Assembly: GCF_014208105.1 (NCBI RefSeq)
Contig: NZ_JACHMQ010000001.1
Span: 4,774,001 to 4,838,000, forward strand
DNA from: Actinomadura coerulea
GTDB taxonomy: Bacteria > Actinomycetota > Actinomycetes > Streptosporangiales > Streptosporangiaceae
Direction: 5' to 3'
DNA length: 64,000 nt
Position numbers and translations under genes: made by a program. The notes below the pieces were generated by a model, which was given only the letters and a program-made list of their open reading frames with translations, made no database searches and was not told the DNA's origin. How positions within the stretch are numbered: the first letter of the stretch is position 1; each line of letters begins with the position of its first letter. Of the stretch, positions 8,618-17,763 are shown one piece after another.

Positions 8618-10042
8618 TTAGGTGTAGAGGGCCGACAGGAAGCGGATCAGCAGGGCCTCTCGGGTGGTGGGGGGCAGGGCGTCCAGGATGGCGTTGACCA
8701 TGGCCATCTCGGGCTCCGCGCCGCCCGCGAGGTCGACGCCGACCGACGCGAGCAGCCCCGCGAAACCGGCGTCGTCGAGGCTGTCGAGGTCCAGGCCGGC
8801 GAGCGCGTCGACCAGGCCGGACGGGACGTCCGGCGGCCCGGCGGCGCGGGCGGCCTTCACCGCGTCGGCGAGCGCCGCGAGGAGCGCGTCGACGTCGCTG
8901 ACCCCGGTCAGCGTGAAGTGCAGGTTCGGCGGGATGCCCTGGTAGGACAGCTGCGGCTGGAAGAACCAGCCGCGTGCGCGGGCCTCGTCGGCGACGACGA
9001 ACACGTCCAGCGCCGGGTCGGTCGAGGCGACGGCGACGAGCGGGGCGGCGGGCTCGCCGAGCACCCGCAGGCCCGGGATCCCGGCGACGCCCGCCGCCAG
9101 CCGCTCGGCCGCCGCCATCGCGGACTCGGCGAGGTCTCGGTAGCCCCCGGCGCCGACCGCCATGAGGGTCGCCCACGCCGCGCCCAGCGGCCCGGCGCTC
9201 TTGCTGCTCTGCACGCCCGCGTTGATGACGGTGTAGCCGGGCCATTCCGCGGACGCGAAGTAGGCGCGGCGGCGGAGCGACTCGTCCGCGAACAGCACGA
9301 CCGATGCCCCCTTGGGCGAGTAGCCGTACTTGTGCAGGTCGCAGGAGAGGGACGTGACGCCCGGCACGGAGAGGTCGAACGGCGGGACGTCCCGTCCGGC
9401 GTCGCGCAGCCAGGGCAGCACCCAGCCGCCGACGCAGGCGTCCACGTGGCACGGCACCCCGGCGGACGCGGCGATGGACGCGATCTCGGGGACCGGGTCC
9501 ATGACGCCCTGCGGGTAGGACGGCGCCGAGGCGACGACCAGAACCGTGCGGGGCGTGAGCGCGGCGGCGGTCGCGGCCGGGTCGGCGCGGAACGCGTCGT
9601 CGACGGGAACGTGGACGACCTCAAGGCCGAGGTAGTGCGCGGCCTTGTGGAACGCGGGGTGCGCGGTCGCCGGGAGCACGAGCTGCGGCGTGCCCTCGAC
9701 CTGCCGGGCGTCCCGCGCCGCCTTCACCGCCAGCATGATCGACTCGGTGCCGCCGCTGGTGAAGATGCCGGTGCCGCCGCCCAGCTTGTCCGCGACCCAG
9801 CCGACGATCTGCCGTTCGAGCGCGACGATGCTCGGGAACGCCGTCGGGTCCAGGCAGTTGACCTCCAGCATCTCCTGGTAGGCGGTGGCTGCGAGGTCGT
9901 GCACGGCCTCCCGCCCGGTGTCGTAGACGTAGGCGGTGACCTGGCCGCCGCGCACGGGCAGGTCGGCGCCGCGCAGCCCGGCCAGTTCGTCGAGCAGCTC
10001 GGCGCCGGGGCGGCCGGCTTCGGGAAGGCGTTCAGACGGCAT
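8618..10042 (-). CDS. PLP-dependent decarboxylase/lyase, sphingosine-phosphate-lyase-like
   Basis: A 474-residue group II decarboxylase-fold PLP enzyme. Recognisable motifs are GIFTSGGTESIMLAV near the start of the large domain, HVDACVGGWVLPW (PLP-ring aspartate), and the lysine motif DLHKYGYSPKGASVVLF (near residue 237), whose wording is closest to sphingosine-1-phosphate lyase and its bacterial relatives. The C-terminal domain ends without the extension seen in glutamate decarboxylases. It overlaps the preceding MFS gene by 11 bases and is last in a TetR-MFS-lyase operon, suggesting that the transporter imports or exports its substrate or product. The true substrate is unknown. Confidence 0.88.
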   Translation of the reverse strand: MPSERLPEAGRPGAELLDELAGLRGADLPVRGGQVTAYVYDTGREAVHDLAATAYQEMLEVNCLDPTAFPSIVALERQIVGWVADKLGGGTGIFTSGGTESIMLAVKAARDARQVEGTPQLVLPATAHPAFHKAAHYLGLEVVHVPVDDAFRADPAATAAALTPRTVLVVASAPSYPQGVMDPVPEIASIAASAGVPCHVDACVGGWVLPWLRDAGRDVPPFDLSVPGVTSLSCDLHKYGYSPKGASVVLFADESLRRRAYFASAEWPGYTVINAGVQSSKSAGPLGAAWATLMAVGAGGYRDLAESAMAAAERLAAGVAGIPGLRVLGEPAAPLVAVASTDPALDVFVVADEARARGWFFQPQLSYQGIPPNLHFTLTGVSDVDALLAALADAVKAARAAGPPDVPSGLVDALAGLDLDSLDDAGFAGLLASVGVDLAGGAEPEMAMVNAILDALPPTTREALLIRFLSALYT

Positions 10043-11372
10043 GTTCCGGTGTTCCCTCGATCGGGCGGTGGACGGCGGCCTGCCGGCGGTAGGCCAGCAG
10101 GAGGGGGACGCTGAGGAGCAGCAGCGCGGCCGGGACGAGCGTGAACCCGGCGGTCAGCCCTTTGAGGGCCGACTCGGGCTGGACGACCGGGGTGTCCAGG
10201 TCGGAGGACTGGAACGACGAGGCGGCCAGGATCAGCGCGAAGACGCCGGGGCCGAGGGCCAGCGCGCCCGTCTCCGCCGCCGTCCAGAGCCCGGTGAAGG
10301 CGCCGGACTGCGCGTGCCCCGTCCGCCCCGCGTCGGCGTGGACGGTCTCGGGCATCAGCGACAGCGGAAGCAGCTGCACGGCCGCGTAGCAGACGCCGAC
10401 CAGGGCGCTGAGGGCCAGGACCCCGGCGGTGGAGGTGATGAGCGGGTAGGCGGCGGCGCCGGTCGCGGCGAACACCACCTGCGCCGCCGCGTAGCAGCCG
10501 ACCTCCCCGTACCGGCGCGCCAGCCACCGCCACAGCGGGACCGCGAACGCGCTCGGCGCCACCATGCAGACGAACATCGCCGAGGTGAGCCCGTAGTCGT
10601 CCAGCCGGTACGCCGCGACGTACGGCGCGCCCGCCAGCATGATCGCGACGGCGAGGGTGTTCCCGACGTGCGCGCCGAGCAGCAGAAAGAACGGCCGGTT
10701 GCCGCGCGCGGTGCGCAGCGCGGCGACGAGCCCGAGCGGGTGCGGCCCCGGGCGGGACGGGATCCAGCGGGTGGCCAGCGTGCTCGCCACCATCGCCGCG
10801 CCCATCACGAGCCCGATCACGCCGCCCATCAGGGCGTATCCCGCGCGCCCGCCCCCGGCGGCGCCGGTCAGGACGGGCGCGAGCCCGCCCGCGACCAGGA
10901 TGCCGACCGTCAGGCAGACGACCCGCCACGCCATCGCCCGGCCGCGCTCGGACGGCTCACCGGAGATCTCCGCGGGCAGCGCCACGTACGGCACCTGGAA
11001 ACACGCGAACGCGCTGGCGGCCAGCAGGAACATGACCCCGGCCCAGCCGGCCGCGAACCCCGGGGAGTCGACCGGCACGGCGAACATCGCGGCGAACAGG
11101 AGCGGCAGGGTCAGCGCGCCCAGCAGCAGGAAGCGGGTGCGGCGGCCCGTCCGGACGGCCTCGCGGTCGCTGGCGGCGCCGACGATCGGGTTGAGCAGCA
11201 CGTCCCATGCCTTGGGGAGCACGAGGACGGCCCCGGCGATCGCGGCGGACACGCCGAGGACGTCGGTGAGGTAGTACAGGAGCAGGAGCCCGGGGACCGA
11301 GGAGAACACGCCGGTGCCGATCGAGCCGACGCCGTAGCCGAGGAGCCGCCGCCGGGGCAGCGCACCGGTCAT
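10032..11372 (-). CDS. MFS transporter, GPH/MelB-like family
   Basis: A 446-residue polytopic protein with about 12 hydrophobic segments, related to glycoside-pentoside-hexuronide:cation symporters. Typical elements are an early LLGYGVGSIGTGVFSS helix, the DVLLNPIVGAASDR loop after helix 2, and SEPSERGRAMAWR between helices 4 and 5. The ATG at 11372 overlaps the TetR stop as ATGA, indicating translational coupling. Sugars, amino-sugars or lipid-related solutes are all known for this family; the neighbouring PLP lyase suggests an amine or amino-lipid substrate, but that is speculative. Confidence 0.87.
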   Translation of the reverse strand: MTGALPRRRLLGYGVGSIGTGVFSSVPGLLLLYYLTDVLGVSAAIAGAVLVLPKAWDVLLNPIVGAASDREAVRTGRRTRFLLLGALTLPLLFAAMFAVPVDSPGFAAGWAGVMFLLAASAFACFQVPYVALPAEISGEPSERGRAMAWRVVCLTVGILVAGGLAPVLTGAAGGGRAGYALMGGVIGLVMGAAMVASTLATRWIPSRPGPHPLGLVAALRTARGNRPFFLLLGAHVGNTLAVAIMLAGAPYVAAYRLDDYGLTSAMFVCMVAPSAFAVPLWRWLARRYGEVGCYAAAQVVFAATGAAAYPLITSTAGVLALSALVGVCYAAVQLLPLSLMPETVHADAGRTGHAQSGAFTGLWTAAETGALALGPGVFALILAASSFQSSDLDTPVVQPESALKGLTAGFTLVPAALLLLSVPLLLAYRRQAAVHRPIEGTPEHAV

Positions 11373-11977
11373 CCGGGGCTGCCGGCGGGCGGGCTGATCG
11401 CCGCGGCGACCGTCCGGCGCAGGTGGGCGCGGAACCGGGCGACCGCCTCCGGGTCGTCCAGTTTCCTGCGTTTCCCTTGCTGGTCGAGGAGGCCGCCGGA
11501 GCCGAACCCGTGCGTGCACCAGACGACCGTCCACACGAGGAAGTCGAGGTCGACCGCGTCGCTGACGACCCCGCGGACGGCCTGGCTCACGATCTCCATC
11601 AGCGGCCGGACGTAGTCGTCGTCCAGGTGCGCGACGTCGGCGGCGTCCGACAGCCAGCGGTGCATCCACAACGCGGGGATCTCGGGTCGCGCCATGCAGA
11701 GTTCGACGTACCGGTCGACGAGGGTGAGAACGCCCTCCACGTCCGGGGTCATCTCGGCGAGGGCCTCCTCCAGGACCTGCCGCTCGGCCCGGTGGGCGCG
11801 GTCCATGACGATGAGGTACAGGTCGCGCTTGCCGCCGACGTGGTAGGCCACGGTCGCGACGTTGAGCCCGGCCGCCTCGGCGATCATCCGGGTGGACGTC
11901 CCGTCGTAGCCGAGGGCCGCGAACAGCCGGGTGGCGGCCTCGATGATCCGGTCGCGTCCGGAATCGGTGCTGCTCAT
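11369..11977 (-). CDS. TetR/AcrR family regulator
   Basis: A 202-residue TetR-type repressor. The N-terminal helix-turn-helix is RDRIIEAATRLFAALGYDGTSTRMIAEAAGLNVATVAYHVGGKRDLY; the C-terminal part is an all-helical ligand domain. It is the first gene of an operon with the MFS and PLP-lyase genes, overlapping the MFS gene by four bases. A dyad operator overlaps its predicted -35 hexamer, consistent with autoregulation and control of the whole operon. Confidence 0.9.
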   Translation of the reverse strand: MSSTDSGRDRIIEAATRLFAALGYDGTSTRMIAEAAGLNVATVAYHVGGKRDLYLIVMDRAHRAERQVLEEALAEMTPDVEGVLTLVDRYVELCMARPEIPALWMHRWLSDAADVAHLDDDYVRPLMEIVSQAVRGVVSDAVDLDFLVWTVVWCTHGFGSGGLLDQQGKRRKLDDPEAVARFRAHLRRTVAAAISPPAGSPG

Positions 11978-11983
11978 CCGCCC

Positions 11984-12025
11984 AAGCTAGGCGCTCCCCC
12001 CGAGCCCGGTCAATCGTTTGATTGA
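11984..12025 (-). promoter_or_regulatory. Promoter and TetR-type operator of the MFS/lyase operon
   Basis: On the minus strand a -35 TTGACC (12008-12013) and a -10 TAGCTT (11984-11989) are separated by 18 bases, putting the transcript start within a few bases of the TetR ATG. A dyad TCAATC-N4-GATTGA (12010-12025) overlaps the -35 and the last codons of the upstream PucR gene. The arrangement is typical of an autoregulated TetR gene. Confidence 0.6.
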
Positions 12026-13236
12026 GCCGTCTCGGCCGGGGGCGCGGAGAGCCGGACGGTCAGCACCATCTCCAGCTCCAGCCGCAGCTCCGGCTCGTAC
12101 ATCCGCTCGCCGAAGAGCTCCTCCAGCTGGTGCAGCCGGTACCGGACGGTCTGCGGGTGGACGTGCAGCCGGTTCGCGACCTCGGTGGCGTTGAACCCGT
12201 TCTGCAGGCAGGACAGCAGCGTGCGCATGAGCCGCTCGCGGTGCCGGGGCCGGACCTCCTTCAGCGGCGCGAGCCGCAGTTCGGCGACGGCGCGGACCAG
12301 CTCCTCGTCCTTGAAGACGACGAGCGCCGGCATGTGCTCGGCGCAGCGGATCAGCCGGTCGGACGGCAGGACGCCGCGGCGCGCGAGCGGCAGCGCCTCC
12401 CGGGCCCAGCGCAGCGACCTGGCCGCGTCCTCGGTGCGGACGGTCGGGCCGAGCGCCGCGACCCAGTCGCGCAGCGCGGACTCCAGCATCCGGCCGCGCC
12501 CCGGGCCCTCCGGGTCGGGCACGAGGAGGCAGGGCTCGCGGCGGTCGACGTCCGCGAGCACGTCGGGCGGCAGGGACGGGTGCGAGAAGGGCCGCCGCCC
12601 CCGCTCGTACAGGACGACGGCGGCGACGGTGCGCGGGACGCGCCACTGCGCGAGGCGGGCCAGGTCGGCGACGGCCTGCGGGGCGGCGGGCGGTTCGGCG
12701 AGCAGCAGGTCGAGCAGCCTGCGGCGGCGGTGCTCCAGCTCGCCGGCCTCCTGCTCGCGGGCCTTGGTGTAGCCCTCGGTGGCGGCGCGGGCGATCTCGT
12801 CCAGGAACGCGAAGATCGCCTCGGCGATGCCGGCGAGGGTGCGGCGGGAGATGTCGTACCGCTCGGACTCGGCGGCGAGCCGCCGCCAGGCGACGCGGGC
12901 GCCGAGCCGCAGCGAGGTCTGCAGGATGTCCAGGTTGCGGCCCTCGCGGGCCTCCGCCCAGCCGATCTCCCGGTAGACGGCGGCGACCGGCTCCCAGGAG
13001 CTCTCCGGGTCCATGATGAGGTCGACGAACTGGCGCAGCGCCCCCTCGACGGCCAGCCGGACGAGCCGCGCGTACTCCTCGTCCTGCGGGCGGGAGTACT
13101 CGGGGATCCCGGCGAGGATCTCCTCGATCATCTCCTCGGCGAGGGCGTCCAGGTGGGGCCGGAACACGGTGGACAGCTCGCGGGGGACACCGGCCCAGGG
13201 CTTCAGCGGAGAGCGCTGCTCAAGGCTCGTGGTCAC
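12010..13236 (-). CDS. PucR/CdaR-type transcriptional regulator
   Basis: A regulator of about 408 residues. The N-terminal half (LDALAEEMIEEILAGIPEY, then a long helical region) resembles the RsbT co-antagonist-like domain common in actinobacterial PucR proteins. The C-terminal HTH_30 domain is explicit: LMRTLLSCLQNGFNATEVANRLHVHPQTVRYRLHQLEELFG. GTG 13236 is preferred over GTG 13245 because GGGAGG lies about eight bases upstream. It reads toward the TetR operon 32 bases downstream; the TetR operator sits over its final codons, so readthrough is possible. Effector and targets are unknown. Confidence 0.88.
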   Translation of the reverse strand: MTTSLEQRSPLKPWAGVPRELSTVFRPHLDALAEEMIEEILAGIPEYSRPQDEEYARLVRLAVEGALRQFVDLIMDPESSWEPVAAVYREIGWAEAREGRNLDILQTSLRLGARVAWRRLAAESERYDISRRTLAGIAEAIFAFLDEIARAATEGYTKAREQEAGELEHRRRRLLDLLLAEPPAAPQAVADLARLAQWRVPRTVAAVVLYERGRRPFSHPSLPPDVLADVDRREPCLLVPDPEGPGRGRMLESALRDWVAALGPTVRTEDAARSLRWAREALPLARRGVLPSDRLIRCAEHMPALVVFKDEELVRAVAELRLAPLKEVRPRHRERLMRTLLSCLQNGFNATEVANRLHVHPQTVRYRLHQLEELFGERMYEPELRLELEMVLTVRLSAPPAETAQSND

Positions 13237-13373
13237 CGTTCGCACCTCCCGCTCCGGAAGCTACAGACGACCCGCCGGGCAGGCTGCAAGGCGCGCTACG
13301 CATTGCGCCGCGTCACTTGTAAGCGAACTGACAAACCCTCCGCGCCCCGCCGGGGCGCCATGCGAGACGGGCC

Positions 13374-13553
13374 TCACGCACGGCGGCGGCTCGGGGCGGC
13401 GAACACGGCCGCGGCGCCGAGGGCGAGGGAGATCAGCCCGGTCGCGTACCGCTGCCGCCGCCGGAACGCGGGACGTTCCCGCAGCCACGCGCCGATCGAG
13501 CCGGCGGCGACCGCGTACACGAGGTCGCCGGCCAGCCCCAGCAGCGCGGTCAC
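13374..13553 (-). pseudogene. C-terminal remnant of a LysE-family translocator
   Basis: A short frame from GTG 13553 to TGA 13374 encodes about 59 residues. GDLVYAVAAGSIGAWL followed by RQRYATGLISLALGAAAVF matches the last two transmembrane helices of LysE/RhtB amino-acid exporters, which are normally about 200 residues. The preceding helices and the N-terminal PGP motif are missing; the sequence upstream to the TetR gene shows no LysE similarity. I read it as a 5'-deleted pseudogene, though a tiny membrane protein remains possible. Confidence 0.5.
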
Positions 13554-13608
13554 GCCGGATTGGTCCGCCCTACAGGTCCAATCTCCGCCGAGAAACGTGT
13601 GGACCAGG

Positions 13609-14280
13609 TCAGGTCGGGGTGGGGGCGGCGAACGCGCCAGCCAGCACCAGCCTCCCGGCGGTGCGGACCATCGCGGCGACCTCCTCGGCGGGCTGGCGCA
13701 GCGACGCCAGGCTGATCAGCGCGGCGAGCAGGATGTGCCCGAGGACGATCTCCACGTCGTCCCGCTCGGGCACCGGGTCGCCGATCGCCGTCGAGAGCCG
13801 GTCGCGCAGGAACAGGAACAGCACGGTGCGGTCGTCGTCGACGCTGGAGTCGTCCGAGGTCACGGCCTGGATGATCGCCGAAGTCAGGGTTCGCTCCGCC
13901 GCCGCCACGTACACGATGCGCTCCAGCAGCGCGGTGAGCCGCTCCTGCGGGGTGTCGCCGACGGCGAGCGCGTCGATGTCGTCGGTGACGCGGTGCGCCC
14001 AGGTCGCCGCCACCTCGGTGAGCAGGTGGTCCTTGGTGGCGAAGTACCGGTAGACGGTCGCGCGGGCGACTCCGGCGCGGTCGGCGACGTCGTGCATGGT
14101 GACGGCCGGGTAGCCGCCCTCCAGCGCGAGCTCGCGGGCCGAGTCGATCAGGCGCTCGCGCCGCGCCTGCTGGTCCTTGCTCAGCGTCCGCGTGACGGTG
14201 AACCGCGCCTCGCCGCTCAAATCGCCCTGCCCTTCCGCATGGCCCGCCTCGCCGTGACCTTTCCCCATTCTTCCGTACAT
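13609..14280 (-). CDS. TetR family regulator (KstR-like)
   Basis: A repressor of about 223 residues. The DNA-binding part, LIDSARELALEGGYPAVTMHD then VADRAGVARATVYRYFATKDHLL, resembles the KstR group that controls cholesterol and lipid catabolism in Actinobacteria. Candidate starts are ATG 14298, 14280 and 14268; 14280 is chosen for the AGGGGG just upstream. It diverges from a cytochrome P450. A KstR-type operator occurs at 42682-42695, so this protein is a candidate reader of that site, but family-level similarity alone cannot prove it. Confidence 0.85.
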   Translation of the reverse strand: MYGRMGKGHGEAGHAEGQGDLSGEARFTVTRTLSKDQQARRERLIDSARELALEGGYPAVTMHDVADRAGVARATVYRYFATKDHLLTEVAATWAHRVTDDIDALAVGDTPQERLTALLERIVYVAAAERTLTSAIIQAVTSDDSSVDDDRTVLFLFLRDRLSTAIGDPVPERDDVEIVLGHILLAALISLASLRQPAEEVAAMVRTAGRLVLAGAFAAPTPT

Positions 14281-14418
14281 CGCCCCCTTACGCGTCAATC
14301 CCTGGGCGTATGCCCCTTTACCGCCAGTGCATCCCGGTTCACGATAGACCTACCGCTTGCTTGGGTGAGACGCTAGTCTCGACTCACGTCTCCCACTCCT
14401 GCACCCGAGGAGCGAGCC

Positions 14419-15582
14419 ATGGCCATCGACCTTCTCGACGGCGAGATGTACGCCACCGACCCCTGGTCCGTCTACGCGAGGCTCCGCGCCGAGGCCCCCG
14501 TCTACCACGACGAGGAGAACGGCCTGTGGGGCGTCGCCCGGCACGCCGACGTGTTCGCGGCCGAGCGGAACCCCAAGGTGTGGACGAACTCGGGCGGGTA
14601 CCGCCCGCAACTGCCGGCCGACCCCTCGATGATCGGGCAGGACGACCCCGAGCACGCGCACCGGCGCCGCATGGTCTACCAGCGCTTCACCCCGCGCGGC
14701 GTCTCCCGCTACGCCGACCGCATCCGGTCGACCGCCGTCGACTGCATCACCACGGCCCTGGAAGCAGGCACCGTGGACGCCGTCCCGGCGCTGGCCGCTC
14801 CCCTGCCCGCCCGCGTCATCGGCTGGCTGCTCGGCTTCCCCGAGGACATGTGGCCGCGCCTCGCCCACTGGTCGGCGACGGCCGTGTACGCGGGCGGCGG
14901 CCTGCGCTACATCACCGACGACGCGACGATCGCCGCCGGGGAGTACGCCCTCGCCGTCCTGGAGATGGCGAAGGACCGCCGCGCCTGCCCGACCGACGAC
15001 CTGCTGTCGGTCTGGTCGAACGCGGGCCCCGGCCAGCCCGCCTACGACGACGAGCACCTCGCGCACGAGGCCCTGCTCCTCCTGGTCGGCGGCGCGGAGA
15101 CGACCCGCACGGTCGTGGCGACCGCCCTCGACGCCCTCATCCGGCACCCGGCGCAATGGCGGAGACTGCGCGACGACCCGTCCCTCATCCCGGACGCCGT
15201 CGAGGAGTTCGTCCGCTGGACGACCCCGATCCTCAACATGTGCCGGGTCGCCGCGACCGACACCGAGATAGCGGGCGTGAAAATTCCGGCGGGCGGCCAG
15301 ATCCTCCTCATGTACGGCTCCGCCAACCGCGACGAGGCGGTGTTCGAGGACCCGGACGTCTTCGACGTGACCCGCCGTCCGGGCGACCACATAGCCTTCG
15401 GCCTGGGCCCCCACTTCTGCCTGGGCGCCTCACTGGCCCGCCTGGAACTCCAGATCTTCTTCGAGGAGTTCGTAGCCCGCGTGGACACAGCGGAATGGGC
15501 CGACGAAGAGGGCCCCCGAATCCTCCGCAACGCCTTCGTCAGAGGCGTGACCGAATTCCCGGTGACCCTGACGCCCAGATGA
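14419..15582 (+). CDS. Cytochrome P450
   Basis: A 387-residue bacterial class I P450, soluble and complete. The I-helix oxygen-activation motif is LVGGAETTRT (near 225), the K-helix ExxR is in EEFVRW, and the heme-binding loop is FGLGPHFCLGASLAR with the cysteine near residue 333. A good ribosome-binding site (GAGGAGCGAGCC) precedes the ATG. No ferredoxin or reductase gene is adjacent. It diverges from the KstR-like TetR gene; the 138-base intergenic region contains a GAGAC-N4-GTCTC dyad at 14367-14380. Sequence style is near the steroid- and fatty-acid-oxidising CYP families, but the substrate is unproven. Confidence 0.93.
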   Translation: MAIDLLDGEMYATDPWSVYARLRAEAPVYHDEENGLWGVARHADVFAAERNPKVWTNSGGYRPQLPADPSMIGQDDPEHAHRRRMVYQRFTPRGVSRYADRIRSTAVDCITTALEAGTVDAVPALAAPLPARVIGWLLGFPEDMWPRLAHWSATAVYAGGGLRYITDDATIAAGEYALAVLEMAKDRRACPTDDLLSVWSNAGPGQPAYDDEHLAHEALLLLVGGAETTRTVVATALDALIRHPAQWRRLRDDPSLIPDAVEEFVRWTTPILNMCRVAATDTEIAGVKIPAGGQILLMYGSANRDEAVFEDPDVFDVTRRPGDHIAFGLGPHFCLGASLARLELQIFFEEFVARVDTAEWADEEGPRILRNAFVRGVTEFPVTLTPR

Positions 15583-15619
15583 CCGAGTACGCGCCGGCCG
15601 GGCCTCGCCGAGGAAAGGG

Positions 15620-16204
15620 CTATCGACCAGTTCGCTGAAGCGCTTTGCCGAGGACGGCGCGGATGTGGTCCGGATCGGCCTCGTCGTCGTCGTCGAGGAG
15701 GATGGCCGCGCACAGGCCGTCGGACACGGCGACGAAGGCTTCGACCGCGTCCGGGTCGTCCGTCTGTGTTCGGGCGAGTTCCGCGACGTTGTCGCGCCAG
15801 CGTCGCGCCACCGGCCGCAGGGCGGGCCGGCGGGCCGCCAGGGTCGACAGCTCCCGTTCGGCGAGGGCGCGCTCCCGGCCCGGCCCGGCGGACTCGGCGA
15901 TGAGCCGGGCGAGCCCGTCGAGCGGGTCGTCGCCGGACTCGACGAGGCGGCGGATGCGCCCGGTGTACTCGTCCGCGACGCTGGTCAGGGCCGCGACCAG
16001 GAGGTCGTCCAAGGTCGCGAAGTAGTAGAGGGTGAGGCTGGTGGTGATCCCCGCCTCCTTCGCGACGCTGCGGTGGGTGACCCCGGCTGCACCGTCGCGG
16101 AGGACGACCGCCAGGGTCGCCTCGATGATCTGGGCCCGGCGGCGTTGACCGCGCGCCTTCCGCCCGTCGACGGTGCCGTGCTCAGCCGCCATCCTCTTGC
16201 TCAC
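15620..16204 (-). CDS. TetR family regulator of the adjacent MFS pump
   Basis: A 194-residue TetR regulator. The N-terminal HTH is RRAQIIEATLAVVLRDGAAG then VTHRSVAKEAGITTSLTLYYF; the C-terminal domain is helical. The GTG start overlaps the MFS stop codon as GTGA, so translation is coupled; an internal ATG at 16192 is the alternative. Being second in the efflux operon, it most likely represses the shared promoter through the long inverted repeat at 17764-17816, with pump substrates as inducers (inference from common MFS-TetR pairs). Confidence 0.88.
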   Translation of the reverse strand: MSKRMAAEHGTVDGRKARGQRRRAQIIEATLAVVLRDGAAGVTHRSVAKEAGITTSLTLYYFATLDDLLVAALTSVADEYTGRIRRLVESGDDPLDGLARLIAESAGPGRERALAERELSTLAARRPALRPVARRWRDNVAELARTQTDDPDAVEAFVAVSDGLCAAILLDDDDEADPDHIRAVLGKALQRTGR

Positions 16205-17757
16205 CCGCCGTCGCCGCTCATGCTCGTCAAGGCTATCGGCTCCGCCTCACGATCAGCGTGGCCGAGGGGCCGCAGGTGGCGCAGCGCCGTGAAGCAGACC
16301 AGCGAGGCGGCCGCCACGGCGATGCCCGCCACCGCGGCGGCGGTGCTGAGTCCGCTGGTGAACGCGGTTCGTGCGGCATCGAAGGCCGCGGGCGGCAACC
16401 GGTCCGCGACGGACGCGGCTCCCGAGAGGCTGTCGCCGTACGTGTCGGCCACGGACGGCGTCAGCCCAGAGGGCGCCTCGACTCCGTTCCGGTAGAGCAC
16501 CGTGGTGAGGCTTCCCAGGAGCGCGACCCCCACCGCGACGCCGAGTTCCTGGACGGTCTCGGAGAGCGCGGCCGCCGATCCGGACTTCTCCGCCGGTGCC
16601 GCGCCCACGACGATGTCGGTACCGAGCGCGGCGATGACCCCGAGCCCGAGGTACACGAACGCGAATCCGGCGATCACGCTCGGCCTGCCGCCCGGCCCCG
16701 CGAGGGCGAGCAGCACGTACCCGAGCAGGGACAGGGCCAGGGCCGCCGACATGACGGCGCCGGGTGACATCCGGCCGGCCAGGAGCGGGGCACCGATGGC
16801 GCCGACGAGCATCGCCAGTGCGGGCGGCCCCATCCACAGCCCCGCCGCCGTCGGGGAGAGGCCCTCCACGAACTGCAGGTACTGGGTGACCAGGAACATC
16901 ACCCCACCGAAACCGACCAGACCGATCAGCAGGACGGCCAGTGCCGCGCGGAAGGCCCGGCCGGTGAAGAGCTTCATGTCCAGCAGCGGCTCGCTCAGCC
17001 GCAACTGGCGGCGGACGAACGCGACCGCGGCTCCGCCGCCGACGAGGGCGGCGGCCGAGGCCTGGGCGTCGAGGCCGTGCACCGCCCCATGCTTGAGCGC
17101 GTAGGTGATCGGCAGCATCGCCGTGAGGGACAACCCGACGCTCAGCAGATCGGGCCGGCCGCCGGAGGTCCGGTACTCCGGCAGCAGCGCCGGCGCGCCG
17201 GCCAGGACCAGCACCGCGACCGGCACGGCGATGAGGAAGGCCGCGCCCCACCAGAAGCCGGCGACCAGCGCACCGCCGGTGACCGGCCCCACCGCCATGC
17301 CCAGGGCGAACATCGTCGCCCACACGCCGATCGCCAACGCCCGCTGCCGGACGTCGGTGAACATGTTGCTGATCAGCGACAGCGTGGACGGCATGAGCGT
17401 CGCGCCGGCCACTCCGAGCAGCGCCCGCGCCACGATCAGCCACAGGGCGCTCGGGGCGAACGCCGCGAAGACCGAGGCCGCGCCGAACGCCGCCACCCCG
17501 ATCATCAGCAGCCGGCGCCGCCCGACCCGGTCCCCCCACGTCCCCATCGTGATCAGGAAGCCCGCGATGAAGAAACCGTAGGCGTCCATGATCCACAGCG
17601 TCTCCGTCGCGGTCGGCTCCAGATCGGCGGACAGGCTCGGAACGGCGAGGTAGAGCGCCGTCACATCGAGTCCCAGAAGCATGGTCGGCAGCGCGAGCAG
17701 CGCGAGCCCCGTCCACTCGCGCCACCCCGCGCGCACCTGCCGCTCCATGCCCACCAC
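16201..17757 (-). CDS. MFS drug/proton antiporter, DHA2 (14-TMS) family
   Basis: A 518-residue membrane protein with 14 predicted helices, of the QacA/EmrB/LfrA type. Family signals include LDVTALYLAVPSLSADL in helix 1, WIMDAYGFFIAGFLITMGTWGDRVGRRR (motif A), LLGVAGATLMPSTLSLI and GVWATMFALGMAVGPVTGGAL (motif C, antiporter). Expected role: proton-driven efflux of cationic or amphipathic compounds. GTG 17757, GTG 17754 and ATG 17748 are all possible starts. It heads an operon with the overlapping TetR gene. Confidence 0.9.
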   Translation of the reverse strand: MVGMERQVRAGWREWTGLALLALPTMLLGLDVTALYLAVPSLSADLEPTATETLWIMDAYGFFIAGFLITMGTWGDRVGRRRLLMIGVAAFGAASVFAAFAPSALWLIVARALLGVAGATLMPSTLSLISNMFTDVRQRALAIGVWATMFALGMAVGPVTGGALVAGFWWGAAFLIAVPVAVLVLAGAPALLPEYRTSGGRPDLLSVGLSLTAMLPITYALKHGAVHGLDAQASAAALVGGGAAVAFVRRQLRLSEPLLDMKLFTGRAFRAALAVLLIGLVGFGGVMFLVTQYLQFVEGLSPTAAGLWMGPPALAMLVGAIGAPLLAGRMSPGAVMSAALALSLLGYVLLALAGPGGRPSVIAGFAFVYLGLGVIAALGTDIVVGAAPAEKSGSAAALSETVQELGVAVGVALLGSLTTVLYRNGVEAPSGLTPSVADTYGDSLSGAASVADRLPPAAFDAARTAFTSGLSTAAAVAGIAVAAASLVCFTALRHLRPLGHADREAEPIALTSMSGDGG

Positions 17758-17763
17758 GCCCCG

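Noticed and set aside
14367..14387. GAGAC-N4-GTCTC within GTGAG...CTCAC between TetR and P450 as a KstR site
   Set aside because: It is symmetrical and may be an operator, but it does not fit the KstR or KstR2 consensus.
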